From Gemmatimonadota bacterium (GTDB taxonomy: Bacteria; Latescibacterota; UBA2968; UBA8231): a DNA stretch of 64,000 nucleotides. The DNA is taken from contig VXML01000107.1 of assembly GCA_009841115.1 (NCBI GenBank), positions 124,001 through 188,000 on the forward strand, in the 5' to 3' direction. This document shows, piece by piece, positions 8,346 to 16,912 of the stretch. Numbering within the stretch: the first letter of the stretch is position 1; every line of letters begins with the position of its first letter. The notes below the pieces were generated by a model. The model was not told the origin of the DNA, did not search any database, and saw only the letters and a list, made by a program, of their open reading frames with translations. The position numbers and the translations under genes were made by a program.

Positions 8346-9104
8346 ATGAACACAGCAGACTACGAATTCTTTCGTCGCAATGGCTACGTTGCTCTAGGCC
8401 AACTCTTCTCCGACCAAGACGCCGCCCGTCTGCGCCAAGGCTTTGACGAGGACCGCGCAACTTGGGGCCGAGCCTTTTGGCGTCCCCTGGAGAGCGCCTA
8501 CCAGACCGTCAACTGCGATCCTCTGATCACTTGGCCCGCAGTCGAAGAGATTATCCGCCACCCGCCAATCCTCGACGCAGTGGAAGCGCTGCTCGGCGCT
8601 CCCATCTGTCTCTCTGAAGCCTGCCTGCGCCACATGGCACCCTACGAAGGGGAAGGCTGGCGACGCTGGCACCGCGACCGTCCGCACTGGCAGCAGCACC
8701 CCCTGCGCACCCAGTATGTCCACGCCCTCGTCTATTTGGCCGACGTCGACGAGACCACCCACTGCTTCTCCCTCTCGCCCGAAGCCGCCGACGCGCCCAT
8801 TTTGGACCAAGAAGACCAGCTCGCCCGCGGCGGTATCATCGATCTGCACGGCCCGGCTGGCACCGTGGTGCTCTTCAACCTCTCAGTGCTGCACACGGCG
8901 ACCATCCGCCCCACGCAACGAGAACGCAAATCCGTACAGATCTATTACGGCCGCCGCGACCAACCCCATTTGAGCAACTACACGACCCTGCCCGCTCGAC
9001 TCTGGCGCGACCATTCCGACCCAGAAGTCCGCGCCTTCTACTCGGTACTCAACCCTAAATCGCGAGCCTTTGCCGCGGCCTTTGGCGCATCTGCACCTGA
9101 GTAA
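8346..9104 (+). CDS. PhyH-type Fe(II)/2-oxoglutarate dioxygenase
   Basis: A 252-residue protein starting MNTADYEFFRRNGYVALGQL, the usual helix-turn at the head of this family. The iron site is complete: H109-x-D111 (W-H-R-D) and H183 (VLHTATI), with R194 after it as the likely 2-oxoglutarate anchor. The frame is open further upstream (to 8217) but that part overlaps the preceding gene, so the ATG at 8346 is preferred. It is a probable hydroxylase of a small organic substrate. Substrate unknown; the family also hydroxylates compatible solutes and phosphonates. It is convergent with the next PhyH gene, only five bases apart. Confidence 0.9.
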   Translation: MNTADYEFFRRNGYVALGQLFSDQDAARLRQGFDEDRATWGRAFWRPLESAYQTVNCDPLITWPAVEEIIRHPPILDAVEALLGAPICLSEACLRHMAPYEGEGWRRWHRDRPHWQQHPLRTQYVHALVYLADVDETTHCFSLSPEAADAPILDQEDQLARGGIIDLHGPAGTVVLFNLSVLHTATIRPTQRERKSVQIYYGRRDQPHLSNYTTLPARLWRDHSDPEVRAFYSVLNPKSRAFAAAFGASAPE

Positions 9105-9109
9105 CGATG

Positions 9110-9919
9110 CTAGGCTTCGTACATCACCGGGCAAATCTGGGGATCGTCCAAATGCGCGGTGTAGTAGCCTTGGTCGCCGGGCACCGGCACGGCCCGTTCG
9201 TCGCGCAAATGCACGGCCAAGCTCCAGCGCGCCGCATCCGAAACATTGGCGTTGGAGCCGTGGTAGGTCAGGCAGTGGTGGACGCTAAGCCCGCCTAAGG
9301 GCATCAGCGCCGAAACTTCCTCCCAAGTCTCGCCCGCCGGCACCGCGATGTCCTCCCGCAGCTTGTGCTGATCCTTGTCGAAGAAATTGCCCTGGTCTAA
9401 AAATCCCCAGCGGTGCGACCCGCGCACAAAGCGCATCGGTCCCAACTCCTCCCCCACATCGCACAGTGCGACCCACGCCGTAAAAAGCCCTTCGTCTTGC
9501 TGCCACATGCGCCAGTACTGCCGGTCTTGGTGCCAGCCGACGTGCCCTGCGGTCGCGGACCCCGGCGGCTTGATCAGCAACTGACTCGCCCACACCTGCA
9601 CTCGCCGGGCACCTGTGATCTCGGCGACCTTGCGCCCCACTTGTGGACAGGTCACCAATCCATAGAGTCCGGTATCCGACCGATGCGGATTGTTGATCTT
9701 ACACAGCACGGCTGGATCATACCCAGGATGCTCGGTCGGCGGCATCCCCATATCAAACTTTCCATCGCGCACTGCCACCATTCCCTGCAACGCCTTTTCC
9801 AAGACATCGTCCGGCGCAATCTGTTCATCCGCGATACAATACCCGTCTCGTTCGTACTGCTCGCCAGCTTGTCCCATCTGAAGTTCTCCAGTATTAGATT
9901 GCATAAAAGTCGTCTCCAT
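9110..9919 (-). CDS. PhyH-type Fe(II)/2-oxoglutarate dioxygenase
   Basis: A 269-residue protein with H130-Q-D132 (GWHQDRQYW), the conserved G-P-M-R-F-V-R-G-S-H-R, distal H220 (LTYHGSN) and R231, so all ligands for iron and 2-oxoglutarate are present. The ATG at 9919 is chosen because a GGA-type ribosome site precedes it and because the family N-terminus (YERDGYCIADEQI) begins shortly after. The frame is open back to 10114, but that region holds the divergent SGNH promoter. It shares that intergenic region with the SGNH hydrolase at 10028, and the pair may act together. Substrate unknown. Confidence 0.9.
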   Translation of the reverse strand: METTFMQSNTGELQMGQAGEQYERDGYCIADEQIAPDDVLEKALQGMVAVRDGKFDMGMPPTEHPGYDPAVLCKINNPHRSDTGLYGLVTCPQVGRKVAEITGARRVQVWASQLLIKPPGSATAGHVGWHQDRQYWRMWQQDEGLFTAWVALCDVGEELGPMRFVRGSHRWGFLDQGNFFDKDQHKLREDIAVPAGETWEEVSALMPLGGLSVHHCLTYHGSNANVSDAARWSLAVHLRDERAVPVPGDQGYYTAHLDDPQICPVMYEA

Positions 9920-9954
9920 CGGAGTCCTACGCGTCGAATACCAGACCATTGGGC

Positions 9955-10083
9955 TAGCAACTTGGCGCGAGGCAAAACGGTGTTTATGTTGAGCAGGACG
10001 CACCTCAACCCAAACAGAAGACTGACCATGGCCAATATCACCCGCATCCTTTTCATAGGCAACAGTTTCACCGCGCGCAATGA
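9955..10083 (+). repeat. Intact copy of the duplicated promoter/SGNH start region
   Basis: This is the source-like copy of the degenerate repeat at 7262-7390. It runs from the promoter of the SGNH gene to about codon 18. The two copies share the -35, the 17-base spacer length, the -10, and most codons of the gene start. Confidence 0.75.
9962..9990 (+). promoter_or_regulatory. Probable promoter of the SGNH hydrolase gene
   Basis: TTGGCG at 9962-9967 is followed by a 17-base spacer and TATGTT at 9985-9990. The same two hexamers with the same spacing are kept in the duplicated copy at 7269-7297, although the spacer sequence has diverged. That conservation supports a real promoter. The start codon lies 38 bases downstream of the -10. 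Confidence 0.55.
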
Positions 10084-10666
10084 TCTGCCCGGCCTCCTCG
10101 CCCAACTCGTCCACGCCGGCGGCAAGGGCGAGTTGGAATGCGAACTCATCAGCGCCGGCGGGGCCTCACTCAGGATGCACTTGAACAAAGGCGAGGCACA
10201 CGAGCGCTTGCAGGCATCTCGCTGGGATTACGTCGTATTGCAGGAGCAAAGCACCTTGCCGGTCAAAAACCCCACGCGCACCGGAGAAAACATCCGCGAA
10301 TTCGACGCCATAATTAAAGCGGCACAGGCGCAGACGGTGCTCTACATGACTTGGGCGCGACAAAACGCGCCCGAGACCCAAGCCGCCTTGAGCGAGACCT
10401 ACATTGAAGTGGGGCGCGAGATCGGCGCGACCGTCGTGCCCGTGGGCCTAGCTTGGCGCGATTGCTTAGAGTCCCATCCCGATATCGTCCTCCACGACAA
10501 AGACCAAAGCCATCCCAATCTCGCTGGGTCCTATTTGGCGGCTTGCACATTTTACGCGACGCTCTTCATCGGTCGCTCCAAGTCCATTCCCAACATCGAC
10601 ATTGACCTAGACGCCGAAACGATCAACGCCCTCCACGAAGCGGCGCTGGCAACGATGCGCACCTAG
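10028..10666 (+). CDS. SGNH/GDSL-fold hydrolase
   Basis: A 212-residue protein starting MANITRILFIGNSFTARNDL. G-N-S13 is the block I nucleophile, and D159-x-x-H162 in K-D-Q-S-H-P-N-L-A-G-S-Y is the block V catalytic pair. There is no signal peptide, so it should be cytoplasmic. Such enzymes are esterases or lipases that often remove acetyl or other acyl groups from carbohydrates. The frame extends upstream without a stop, but the ATG at 10028 matches the family start and a conserved promoter. A truncated duplicate lies at 7335, and HemJ follows after 29 bases. Confidence 0.85.
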   Translation: MANITRILFIGNSFTARNDLPGLLAQLVHAGGKGELECELISAGGASLRMHLNKGEAHERLQASRWDYVVLQEQSTLPVKNPTRTGENIREFDAIIKAAQAQTVLYMTWARQNAPETQAALSETYIEVGREIGATVVPVGLAWRDCLESHPDIVLHDKDQSHPNLAGSYLAACTFYATLFIGRSKSIPNIDIDLDAETINALHEAALATMRT

Positions 10667-10695
10667 CGCGTCTCCGCGTAGAGGAGTTCCTTCCT

Positions 10696-11148
10696 ATGAG
10701 TGCATTTGCAAGCGAATACTACCTGTGGCTCAAAGCCATCCACGTCATCTTCGTCATCGCTTGGATGGTTGGCATGTTCTATCTGCCACGCCTCTATGTC
10801 TATCACTGCCAAGTTACCCCTAACTCCGAAGCCGACGAGACCTTCAAGGTCATGGAGCGCAAGTTGCTGAGGGTGATTATGAATCCGGCGATGATCGTCT
10901 CTTTTGTTACCGGCATCCTGCTCATCCTCGCCACGGGTGCCGGCGCGCCCGGCACTGGCTACTGGATGCACATCAAATTGGTGCTAGTACTCGCCATGGC
11001 GGCCCTCCACGGCATGCTCTCCTCCTACCGCAAGGCATTTGAACGCGGTGAAAACCAAAAGAGCGAGCAGTTTTTCCGCTGCCTCAATGAAGTGCCCACT
11101 GTGCTAGTGGTCATCATCGTGCTCTTGGTCGTAGTCAAGTTCGTCTGA
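10696..11148 (+). CDS. hemJ: HemJ-type protoporphyrinogen oxidase
   Basis: A 150-residue membrane protein with four transmembrane segments. The start YYLWLKAIHVIFVIAWMVG is followed by MFYLPRLYVYH; the two conserved His residues in helix 1 and in Y-V-Y-H and the R-L motif are typical of HemJ. The enzyme oxidises protoporphyrinogen IX to protoporphyrin IX, the penultimate step of heme synthesis, in the inner membrane. A strong ribosome site (GAGGAG) precedes it. No other heme genes are nearby. Confidence 0.85.
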   Translation: MSAFASEYYLWLKAIHVIFVIAWMVGMFYLPRLYVYHCQVTPNSEADETFKVMERKLLRVIMNPAMIVSFVTGILLILATGAGAPGTGYWMHIKLVLVLAMAALHGMLSSYRKAFERGENQKSEQFFRCLNEVPTVLVVIIVLLVVVKFV

Positions 11149-11221
11149 GCTTGATTCAGGGCCGCAATTTCCTTATACCATCGCGGTGCATTTCCGCGAC
11201 CCATTTACCAAGGAGAAACTC

Positions 11222-12199
11222 ATGAAATCGCTCACTTCGGCGATCCTCGTGCTCGCCTTGTCCCTGCCGTGCTTTTCCCAGACCCGCGAACAAGGGCCTT
11301 GGTGGCCCTCGCCGTGGGGAGCCGACGACCAAGCTGGCGCCTCCAACCGCATCACCGCCGAAATCATCCTCAAGGCCGTCCAGCTAGTCAAGACCGGCAA
11401 AATGTACGAGCTGGGCCAGATATACGAGCGCGGCATGCCGCTGTTTGGCGAGCGCACGTACGCGATGATCATCCCCGGCGCGCCCACTGGCGGCCCCTTC
11501 GGCGAGAACAACATGCTCATGTATTTCGACGAGTTCCTCTGCGCCGAGATCGGCCAAGTCGGCACGCAGTTCGACGGGCTGGCCCACATCGGCACGCGCA
11601 TGGAGATGGCCGACGGCTCGACCCAAGACGTGTTCTACAATGGCGTTACCGCCAAAGAGATGGCCACTCCTTATGGGGTGACTAAACTGGGCATCGAACA
11701 CGTGCGCTCCTTCATTACCCGCGGCGTACTCATCGACATTGCTGGCTACAAGGGCGTCGAGCACCTCGACCACAGCTACGAGGTCACCGTCGCCGATATC
11801 CGCGGCGCGCTCGCAAGGCAGGGGATGGCCGAAAGCAGCATCCAAGAGGGCGACGCCCTGCTCTTCAATTACGGCTGGTCCAAGCTGTGGACGGACCCGG
11901 ACACCTACAACACCAATCCGCCCGGCATCGGCATGGAGGCGAGCGAGTGGATCATCTCCATGAAACCCTCGATGATCGGCTCGGACCAGTGGACCACTGA
12001 AGTCGTGCCCGGTCCCGACCCCAAATTGGTCTTCCCGGTCCACCAGGAACTCATCACCAAGAACGGCATCTTCAACTTGGAGAACATGGTCTTTGAAGAA
12101 GTGTTGGCCGACGAAGTGTACGAGTTCCTCTTTATATTCACGCCGACCCGCTTCAAAGGCGGCACCGGATCGCCGGGGCGGCCGCTCGCCATCCGCTGA
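11222..12199 (+). CDS. Secreted cyclase-family (kynurenine-formamidase-like) hydrolase
   Basis: A 325-residue protein with a signal peptide (KSLTSAILVLALSLPCFSQ), so it is periplasmic or exported. The metal motif of the cyclase family (PF04199) is recognisable as Q-V-G-T-Q-F-D-G-L-A-H-I-G: the classical H in G-T-H is Q, a variant seen in the longer cyclase subfamily. Further on comes EGDALLFNYGWSKLW. The family hydrolyses amides or lactones with a divalent metal. The ATG at 11222 has a clear AAGGAG site. A strong terminator follows the stop codon by 14 bases, so the gene ends a transcription unit. Confidence 0.82.
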   Translation: MKSLTSAILVLALSLPCFSQTREQGPWWPSPWGADDQAGASNRITAEIILKAVQLVKTGKMYELGQIYERGMPLFGERTYAMIIPGAPTGGPFGENNMLMYFDEFLCAEIGQVGTQFDGLAHIGTRMEMADGSTQDVFYNGVTAKEMATPYGVTKLGIEHVRSFITRGVLIDIAGYKGVEHLDHSYEVTVADIRGALARQGMAESSIQEGDALLFNYGWSKLWTDPDTYNTNPPGIGMEASEWIISMKPSMIGSDQWTTEVVPGPDPKLVFPVHQELITKNGIFNLENMVFEEVLADEVYEFLFIFTPTRFKGGTGSPGRPLAIR

Positions 12200-12212
12200 A
12201 TAGGAAATGGAG

Positions 12213-12242
12213 AACCCCGCGTCGAAACGGCGCGGGGTTTTC
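12213..12242 (+). terminator. Rho-independent terminator
   Basis: AACCCCGCG pairs perfectly with CGCGGGGTT across a nine-base loop and is followed by a run of T. It directly follows the cyclase gene and shows that the reading frame upstream of 12261 is not part of the next gene. Confidence 0.85.
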
Positions 12243-12260
12243 AACTGTCCAAGACCATCC

Positions 12261-13367
12261 ATGAACGCATCGCACGACCCCACTCCAACCGATCGCCTGC
12301 ACGACCTCTTGCGCCCCGAAGTCCTAGACGCCTTCGACCGCACTTTTTTTGAACGGGAAGGCTATTGGGTCTGGGAGGGCATCCTGACCGACGCCGGACA
12401 ACAGCGCTGGACGGCCAGCCTGCAAAAGCTCCAACGGATGAACGACGCCATTGTAGTCGGTACCGACTGGGCCGCCATTGACTACGCAAACCGTGGGTTG
12501 CCCGAACCGACACCGGAGCAGACCACTCCTGAGTTCCTAGCTGCCTGTTGCGGCGGATCGGAGCAGATGCGCTTTATGTCGCCGGAACTCCGCGCCTATA
12601 TGTACGAACACGGGCTTTTCGGAACTGGTCTCGCGTCGGTCGCCGCGGAATTCGAGTGGCAGGGGATGATGCCGGAATACTTCCCGCTCGCGTACGACGA
12701 TTTTATCCTCGACATCACCACCAGCCACCCGCAGATGATGGAACTCTTCGGTCAGCTCCTCGGCGAGCGCTTCCTGATCGACCACTGCCTGATGCTCAAC
12801 CGTCCTGCGGGATCGAGGGGGCGGCGCTGGCGCGCGCACCCGTATCGCCAAGGGCAGTACGAGATCGAAAGCGAAATCGGCGACGGCCACGCGCTAACCA
12901 CCCAATTCCTAGCGCAGCAATGCGTCCGCACTCTGTGCTATCCCGAGGGAATGGGGATCGGTGACGGAGGCGGTGAGTTGGCCGTTATCCCCGGTTCCCA
13001 CCTCTACCGCATTCCCTATAGGTGGAATTCTACGCGGACCGAATACGACGACGAAATGCAGCCCAACTGGATAGCGGGCAAAACTCACGCCTTTACCGGC
13101 GAACCGCTGCGGATTGAGCGCTTGTCGCTGCCGCCGGGCAGCATGGTCTCCTTCGTCCACCACATGCCGCATCACGTCGGCCACCGCGACTTGGACGCGC
13201 CCACGCGCTGGGGGCTGCTGATGGCCTACCGGACGCCTGACCTCAAAGCCAGCTCGGCCAAGTGGAACGAAGGGACGCCCATCCACTGGGCCGAGCGCGT
13301 GGAGGCGGAGGCCGGACTCACCCCTGCAATGCGCCGGATATTCGAGGGGGACGATCCTTTGACTTAG
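12261..13367 (+). CDS. PhyH-superfamily protein with unusual iron motif
   Basis: A 368-residue PhyH-like protein. Recognisable are FFEREGYWVWEGILTDAG at the N-terminus, E-L-A-V-I-P-G-S-H-L-Y-R (239-250), and a His-rich stretch FVHHMPHHVGHRD (298-310) holding the distal ligand. At the expected proximal site the sequence is W-R-A-H193-P-Y195, so the HxD Asp appears to be Tyr. This makes canonical iron binding doubtful unless another His or Asp (for example H210) takes over. It begins after a terminator, so it has its own promoter. The longer N-terminal part (about 130 residues before the core) is also atypical. Function unknown. Confidence 0.75.
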   Translation: MNASHDPTPTDRLHDLLRPEVLDAFDRTFFEREGYWVWEGILTDAGQQRWTASLQKLQRMNDAIVVGTDWAAIDYANRGLPEPTPEQTTPEFLAACCGGSEQMRFMSPELRAYMYEHGLFGTGLASVAAEFEWQGMMPEYFPLAYDDFILDITTSHPQMMELFGQLLGERFLIDHCLMLNRPAGSRGRRWRAHPYRQGQYEIESEIGDGHALTTQFLAQQCVRTLCYPEGMGIGDGGGELAVIPGSHLYRIPYRWNSTRTEYDDEMQPNWIAGKTHAFTGEPLRIERLSLPPGSMVSFVHHMPHHVGHRDLDAPTRWGLLMAYRTPDLKASSAKWNEGTPIHWAERVEAEAGLTPAMRRIFEGDDPLT

Positions 13368-13404
13368 AGGGACGACCTTTATCTCCGATCTAAGAAGCGG
13401 TCTG

Positions 13405-13430
13405 CTTCACCGCGCCTTTAGGCGTGACAA
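13405..13430. repeat. Short intergenic hairpin repeat, copy 1 of 3
   Basis: CTTCACCGCGCCTTTAGGCG followed by TGA. The core forms a small stem (GCCT/AGGC) and recurs almost unchanged near 25239 and 27281, each time between genes. There is no T-run, so it is not a normal terminator. Confidence 0.6.
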
Positions 13431-13497
13431 ACCTCTGGCGGCCCTCGCCCATAAAGTTCTATACTATCGCTATACCGCATCCACGAGGAGATACGCC

Positions 13498-15450
13498 ATG
13501 ACTCTGCTCCTTACCCTCGCGCTGTTCGCTGCGCCGTTGCTGGCCGATTCCACCGGCGAGTGGCGCTCGTACGGCGCGACGGCGGCCAGCACCAAATACG
13601 CCCCTTTCGACCAAATCGACGCCACCAATTTCGCCCAGCTAGAAATCGCCTGGACTTGGGCCTCGGCTGACCAGCCCATTCTCGACGCCCATCCAGAAAT
13701 CTGGACCATGGTCTTTGAGGGCACACCACTCCAAATCGGCGACAGACTCTACGTCAGCACCTCGCTCAACCTAGTTGTCGCCCTCGACGCTACGAGCGGC
13801 AAAACAATCTGGACCTACGACCCGGGCACCTGGAGGTCGGGCACACCAGCCAACGTCGGCCTAGTCCACCGAGGCGTCTCCTATTGGGAGGAGGGCGACG
13901 ACCGGCGCATTATCTTTGGCACCGGCGACGCCTATCTCATCGCCCTCAACGCCGATACTGGCCAACCCATCCAGAGCTTTGGCGACGCCGGCCGCGTGGA
14001 TTTGACCAAAGGCTTGCGCCGGCCAATCGAACGCGAACTCTACGCGGTCACCTCGCCGCCGGTCATCTGCGGCGACATCGCCGTCGTTGGCGCGGTGGTC
14101 CTCGACGCCTTTGCCGTTGGCCGTCCGCCCGACGAGACCATGCCCCCAGGCGATGTGCGCGGCTTCGATGTGCGCACCGGTGCCCAAAAGTGGGTCTTTG
14201 AAACCATCCCACAGGAGGGTGCCTTCGGCAACGAGACTTGGGAAGACAGCTCGTGGAAAAACACCGGCAATACCAACGTCTGGACCCTGATGAGTGCCGA
14301 TCCCGAACTGGGCTACGTCTATTTGCCGGTGAGCACGCCGACTAACGATTACTATGGCGGGCACCGTCCCGGAGACAACCTCTTCGCCGAGAGCCTCGTC
14401 TGCCTCGACGCCACTACGGGCGAGCGCGTCTGGCATTTCCAGGTCGCCCACCACGGGATGTGGGACTACGATCTGCCGGCTGCGCCCAACCTCGTCGATA
14501 TCAACGTCGGAGGCCGAGAAATCAAAGCCGTGGCCCAAGTCACCAAACAAGGCTTCTGCTTCGTCTTCGACCGCCAAACAGGCGAGCCAATCTGGCCCAT
14601 CGAGGAAAAACCCGTACCGCAATCCGACATTCCCGGCGAAAAGTCCTCGCCCACCCAACCCATTCCTAGCAAGCCAGCCGCCTTCGAGCGCCAGGGCCTG
14701 ACTGAGGACGATCTGATCGATTTTACGCCAACCCTACACCAGATGGCCAAGACCATCGCCGACGATTACAGCTATGGCCCGCTCTACGTGGCGCAGACCA
14801 TGGAGAGCATGGATAAGAAGGGCACGATCCTCGTTCCTGGCATTATCGGCGGAGCGAGCTGGGCCGGTGCTGCGGTCGATCCCCACCAAGGCATAATCTA
14901 CATTCCTTCTTATACGTTCCCGGCCGTGCTGACCCTGACCAAAGCCACCGACCCCAACGCTCCCTTTCGCTATACCGGCGGGGTAGAATTCGGTCCCGAC
15001 GGCCCGCGCGGCCTGCCCTTGCTCAAGCCGCCCTACGGTCGGATCACCGCCATTGACCTCAACACCGGCGAACACCGCTGGCAGGTCCCCGTGGGCGAGG
15101 GACCGCGCGATCATCCCAGCCTTGCTCATCTCGACTTGCCGCCCTTGGGTTGGGCACAGCGCAACTTCCCCATCATCACCGAGAGCTTGCTCTTCGCCGC
15201 AACGCAGGCGCAGTGGGATGTGGTCAACAACTCGCCCCGAGGCAACGCCGTCGAGGTCAAAATCAATCCCAATGCGCCCTATCTCTGGGCCTTCGACCCG
15301 GACGACGGCGCACTAATGGGCAAAGTCGAGCTGCCGCGCAACGCCTCGGGCCAGCCCATCACCTATATGGCCGGTGGCAAGCAATACATCGCCATCCCCA
15401 CCGGCGGGGCCGACCAGCCAGCCGAGTTGGTGGCGCTGAGTCTGCCTTGA
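13498..15450 (+). CDS. PQQ-dependent (quinoprotein) dehydrogenase, exported
   Basis: A 650-residue protein with a signal peptide (LLLTLALFAAPLLA). It is an eight-bladed beta-propeller of the quinoprotein glucose-dehydrogenase type: EWRSYGATAASTKYAPFDQI at the start, VVALDATSGKTIWTYDP, H-H-G-M-W-D-Y-D-L-P-A-A-P, and LWAFDPDDGALMG near the end, with repeated W/A-x-D-x-x-T-G blade motifs. No membrane anchor and no cytochrome c domain are present, so electrons would go to a separate acceptor. It probably oxidises a sugar or alcohol in the periplasm with PQQ. A GAGGAG ribosome site supports the ATG. Confidence 0.9.
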   Translation: MTLLLTLALFAAPLLADSTGEWRSYGATAASTKYAPFDQIDATNFAQLEIAWTWASADQPILDAHPEIWTMVFEGTPLQIGDRLYVSTSLNLVVALDATSGKTIWTYDPGTWRSGTPANVGLVHRGVSYWEEGDDRRIIFGTGDAYLIALNADTGQPIQSFGDAGRVDLTKGLRRPIERELYAVTSPPVICGDIAVVGAVVLDAFAVGRPPDETMPPGDVRGFDVRTGAQKWVFETIPQEGAFGNETWEDSSWKNTGNTNVWTLMSADPELGYVYLPVSTPTNDYYGGHRPGDNLFAESLVCLDATTGERVWHFQVAHHGMWDYDLPAAPNLVDINVGGREIKAVAQVTKQGFCFVFDRQTGEPIWPIEEKPVPQSDIPGEKSSPTQPIPSKPAAFERQGLTEDDLIDFTPTLHQMAKTIADDYSYGPLYVAQTMESMDKKGTILVPGIIGGASWAGAAVDPHQGIIYIPSYTFPAVLTLTKATDPNAPFRYTGGVEFGPDGPRGLPLLKPPYGRITAIDLNTGEHRWQVPVGEGPRDHPSLAHLDLPPLGWAQRNFPIITESLLFAATQAQWDVVNNSPRGNAVEVKINPNAPYLWAFDPDDGALMGKVELPRNASGQPITYMAGGKQYIAIPTGGADQPAELVALSLP

Positions 15451-15492
15451 TAACGGAAGGAGCGTGCGCGTAAATTTCCGCTTCCGTCTCGA

Positions 15493-15552
15493 TGCTTCTC
15501 TCTGACCAACCTAGAATCCTTCCACCAAGACGGATGCACCGCCATGCCCTAG
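15493..15552 (+). pseudogene. Possible N-terminal fragment of a PhyH gene
   Basis: The frame reads SLTNLESFHQDGCTAMP and stops at TAG. LESFHQDG matches the N-terminal signature of PhyH proteins, for example LDSFHQDGYIFYP at 19497, and about 16 bases around CTTCCACCAAGACGG are identical to that gene. No continuation is visible downstream. The rest of the 163-base gap between the dehydrogenase and the flippase shows nothing else. Confidence 0.35.
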
Positions 15553-15613
15553 ATTTTCGCTTTATAAGCACCAGCCATCTCCGTCGCCGCTTTGGTACCC
15601 ACTGTCCATTTCA

Positions 15614-16894
15614 ATGAACTTTTTTCGCGGCTTCTCGCTCAACGCAACCTGCTCCTTTCTGGTCTTTTCTTTGGGCTTTGTGAACTCGGTCCTGCTGGCC
15701 GACCAGCTAGGACCGGAACACTATGGCACCCTAAGGCTATGGACTGCGCTCGTTATGCTGGGCGTCCTGTTTTTCGGAGAGTGGCTCAGCAAGGGGAACA
15801 TTTACGTCGTGGGACGCGAGCGAGAGCGAGAGGCTGCGATCAACCACACCTTGTTGTATTGCCTCGTCTTGGGTGCCCTCCTGTTGCTGACGGCCCCTTT
15901 TAGCTTGGCACTCGCAAAGGTCTTCGTGCCTAGTATTACCCTAGTCCAATGGGTTTTGGGCGTTTGCGTGATTGCGTTCACCGTGCTACAACGAGCGGGT
16001 TTGTCCGTCTTTTTAGGCGAAGATCGGCTCAAGCCCTACGCACTGCTACCCGTAGTCTTCATCGCCATTTATCTCGGTGGCAATCTAGTCCTTTCCCAGC
16101 TAGGGTATCTCGAATTGGAACGGGTGATGGGGGTGTGGGTAGGAGCAGTAGGAATAACGGGCTTGGCGATTTTTGCCCTATTCTTGTACCGGGGATTCCG
16201 CTTTCGGTGGGGCGGACGACGCGTGCTCGGGCAAATGCTTCGCATTGGTTCGCGTGGCGAGGTCTGCTTGGTGCTCATGTTTTTGCTGCTCAAGAGCGAC
16301 CTCTTTTTGATAGAGCGCTTTTTGGGCGAGAAGGAGGTGGGCGTGTATGGAGTGGCGACGAACTTTACGGACATGGTGCAGCGCGTCGCCAACATTGCCT
16401 CGGTCATCCTGCTCGCCAAAATAGTGCGCGGGCAAGACGACACGCGGCTTTCTTTGGGCGTGGGCCAAGGCATCTTTGTCTTTTCCCTACTCTCGGCAGT
16501 CGTCTTGATCTTCGGCGGACGCCTACTGCTAAGCGTTTTCTTTCCCTTGTATCCAGATGCCTACGAGCCCCTTGTTTGGCTGCTGCCTGGCATGTTGTTT
16601 TTGGGCTTCGGGGCCGTGTTCAACGCCAAGCTAATGGGCGAGGGCTACCCCTCCATGACCCTCTGGGCACCGGGCATTGCTCTGGCGGCCAACGTGGGAT
16701 TCAACCTACTGTTGATCCCCAAGCTGGGGCTGCAGGGTGCCGCCTTGTCTACTTCGCTCGCATATGCATTGTGGGGAGTACTGACGGCCTCTTATTACTT
16801 GCGTCTAAACCGGCTGGGCTGGCGAGCCGTCTTTGCGTTGCCCTCTTTTGGGCAAGAGGAAAAGCCAACGAAGAAGCAACCACCATCCGTCTGA
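15614..16894 (+). CDS. Polysaccharide/lipid flippase of the MOP (Wzx/MATE-like) superfamily
   Basis: A 426-residue integral membrane protein with about 12 to 14 helices. The start FSLNATCSFLVFSLGFVNSV and the following L-A-D-Q-L-G-P-E-H-Y-G-T-L are typical of polysaccharide-export flippases. The second half repeats the pattern (LLLKSDLFLIERFLGEKEVG). It probably flips lipid-linked sugars across the inner membrane for surface polysaccharide, but no glycosyltransferases are adjacent, so the linked pathway is unknown. The C-terminus ends in a Lys-rich tail. The AT-rich restriction-modification island begins 18 bases after its stop. Confidence 0.85.
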   Translation: MNFFRGFSLNATCSFLVFSLGFVNSVLLADQLGPEHYGTLRLWTALVMLGVLFFGEWLSKGNIYVVGREREREAAINHTLLYCLVLGALLLLTAPFSLALAKVFVPSITLVQWVLGVCVIAFTVLQRAGLSVFLGEDRLKPYALLPVVFIAIYLGGNLVLSQLGYLELERVMGVWVGAVGITGLAIFALFLYRGFRFRWGGRRVLGQMLRIGSRGEVCLVLMFLLLKSDLFLIERFLGEKEVGVYGVATNFTDMVQRVANIASVILLAKIVRGQDDTRLSLGVGQGIFVFSLLSAVVLIFGGRLLLSVFFPLYPDAYEPLVWLLPGMLFLGFGAVFNAKLMGEGYPSMTLWAPGIALAANVGFNLLLIPKLGLQGAALSTSLAYALWGVLTASYYLRLNRLGWRAVFALPSFGQEEKPTKKQPPSV

Positions 16895-16912
16895 AGGAGA
16901 TACGGTCTATCA

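Noticed and set aside
11222..12199. Loss of the His in the G-T-H motif of the cyclase as a novelty
   Set aside because: The G-T-Q variant occurs in a known longer cyclase subfamily, so it is not unusual by itself.
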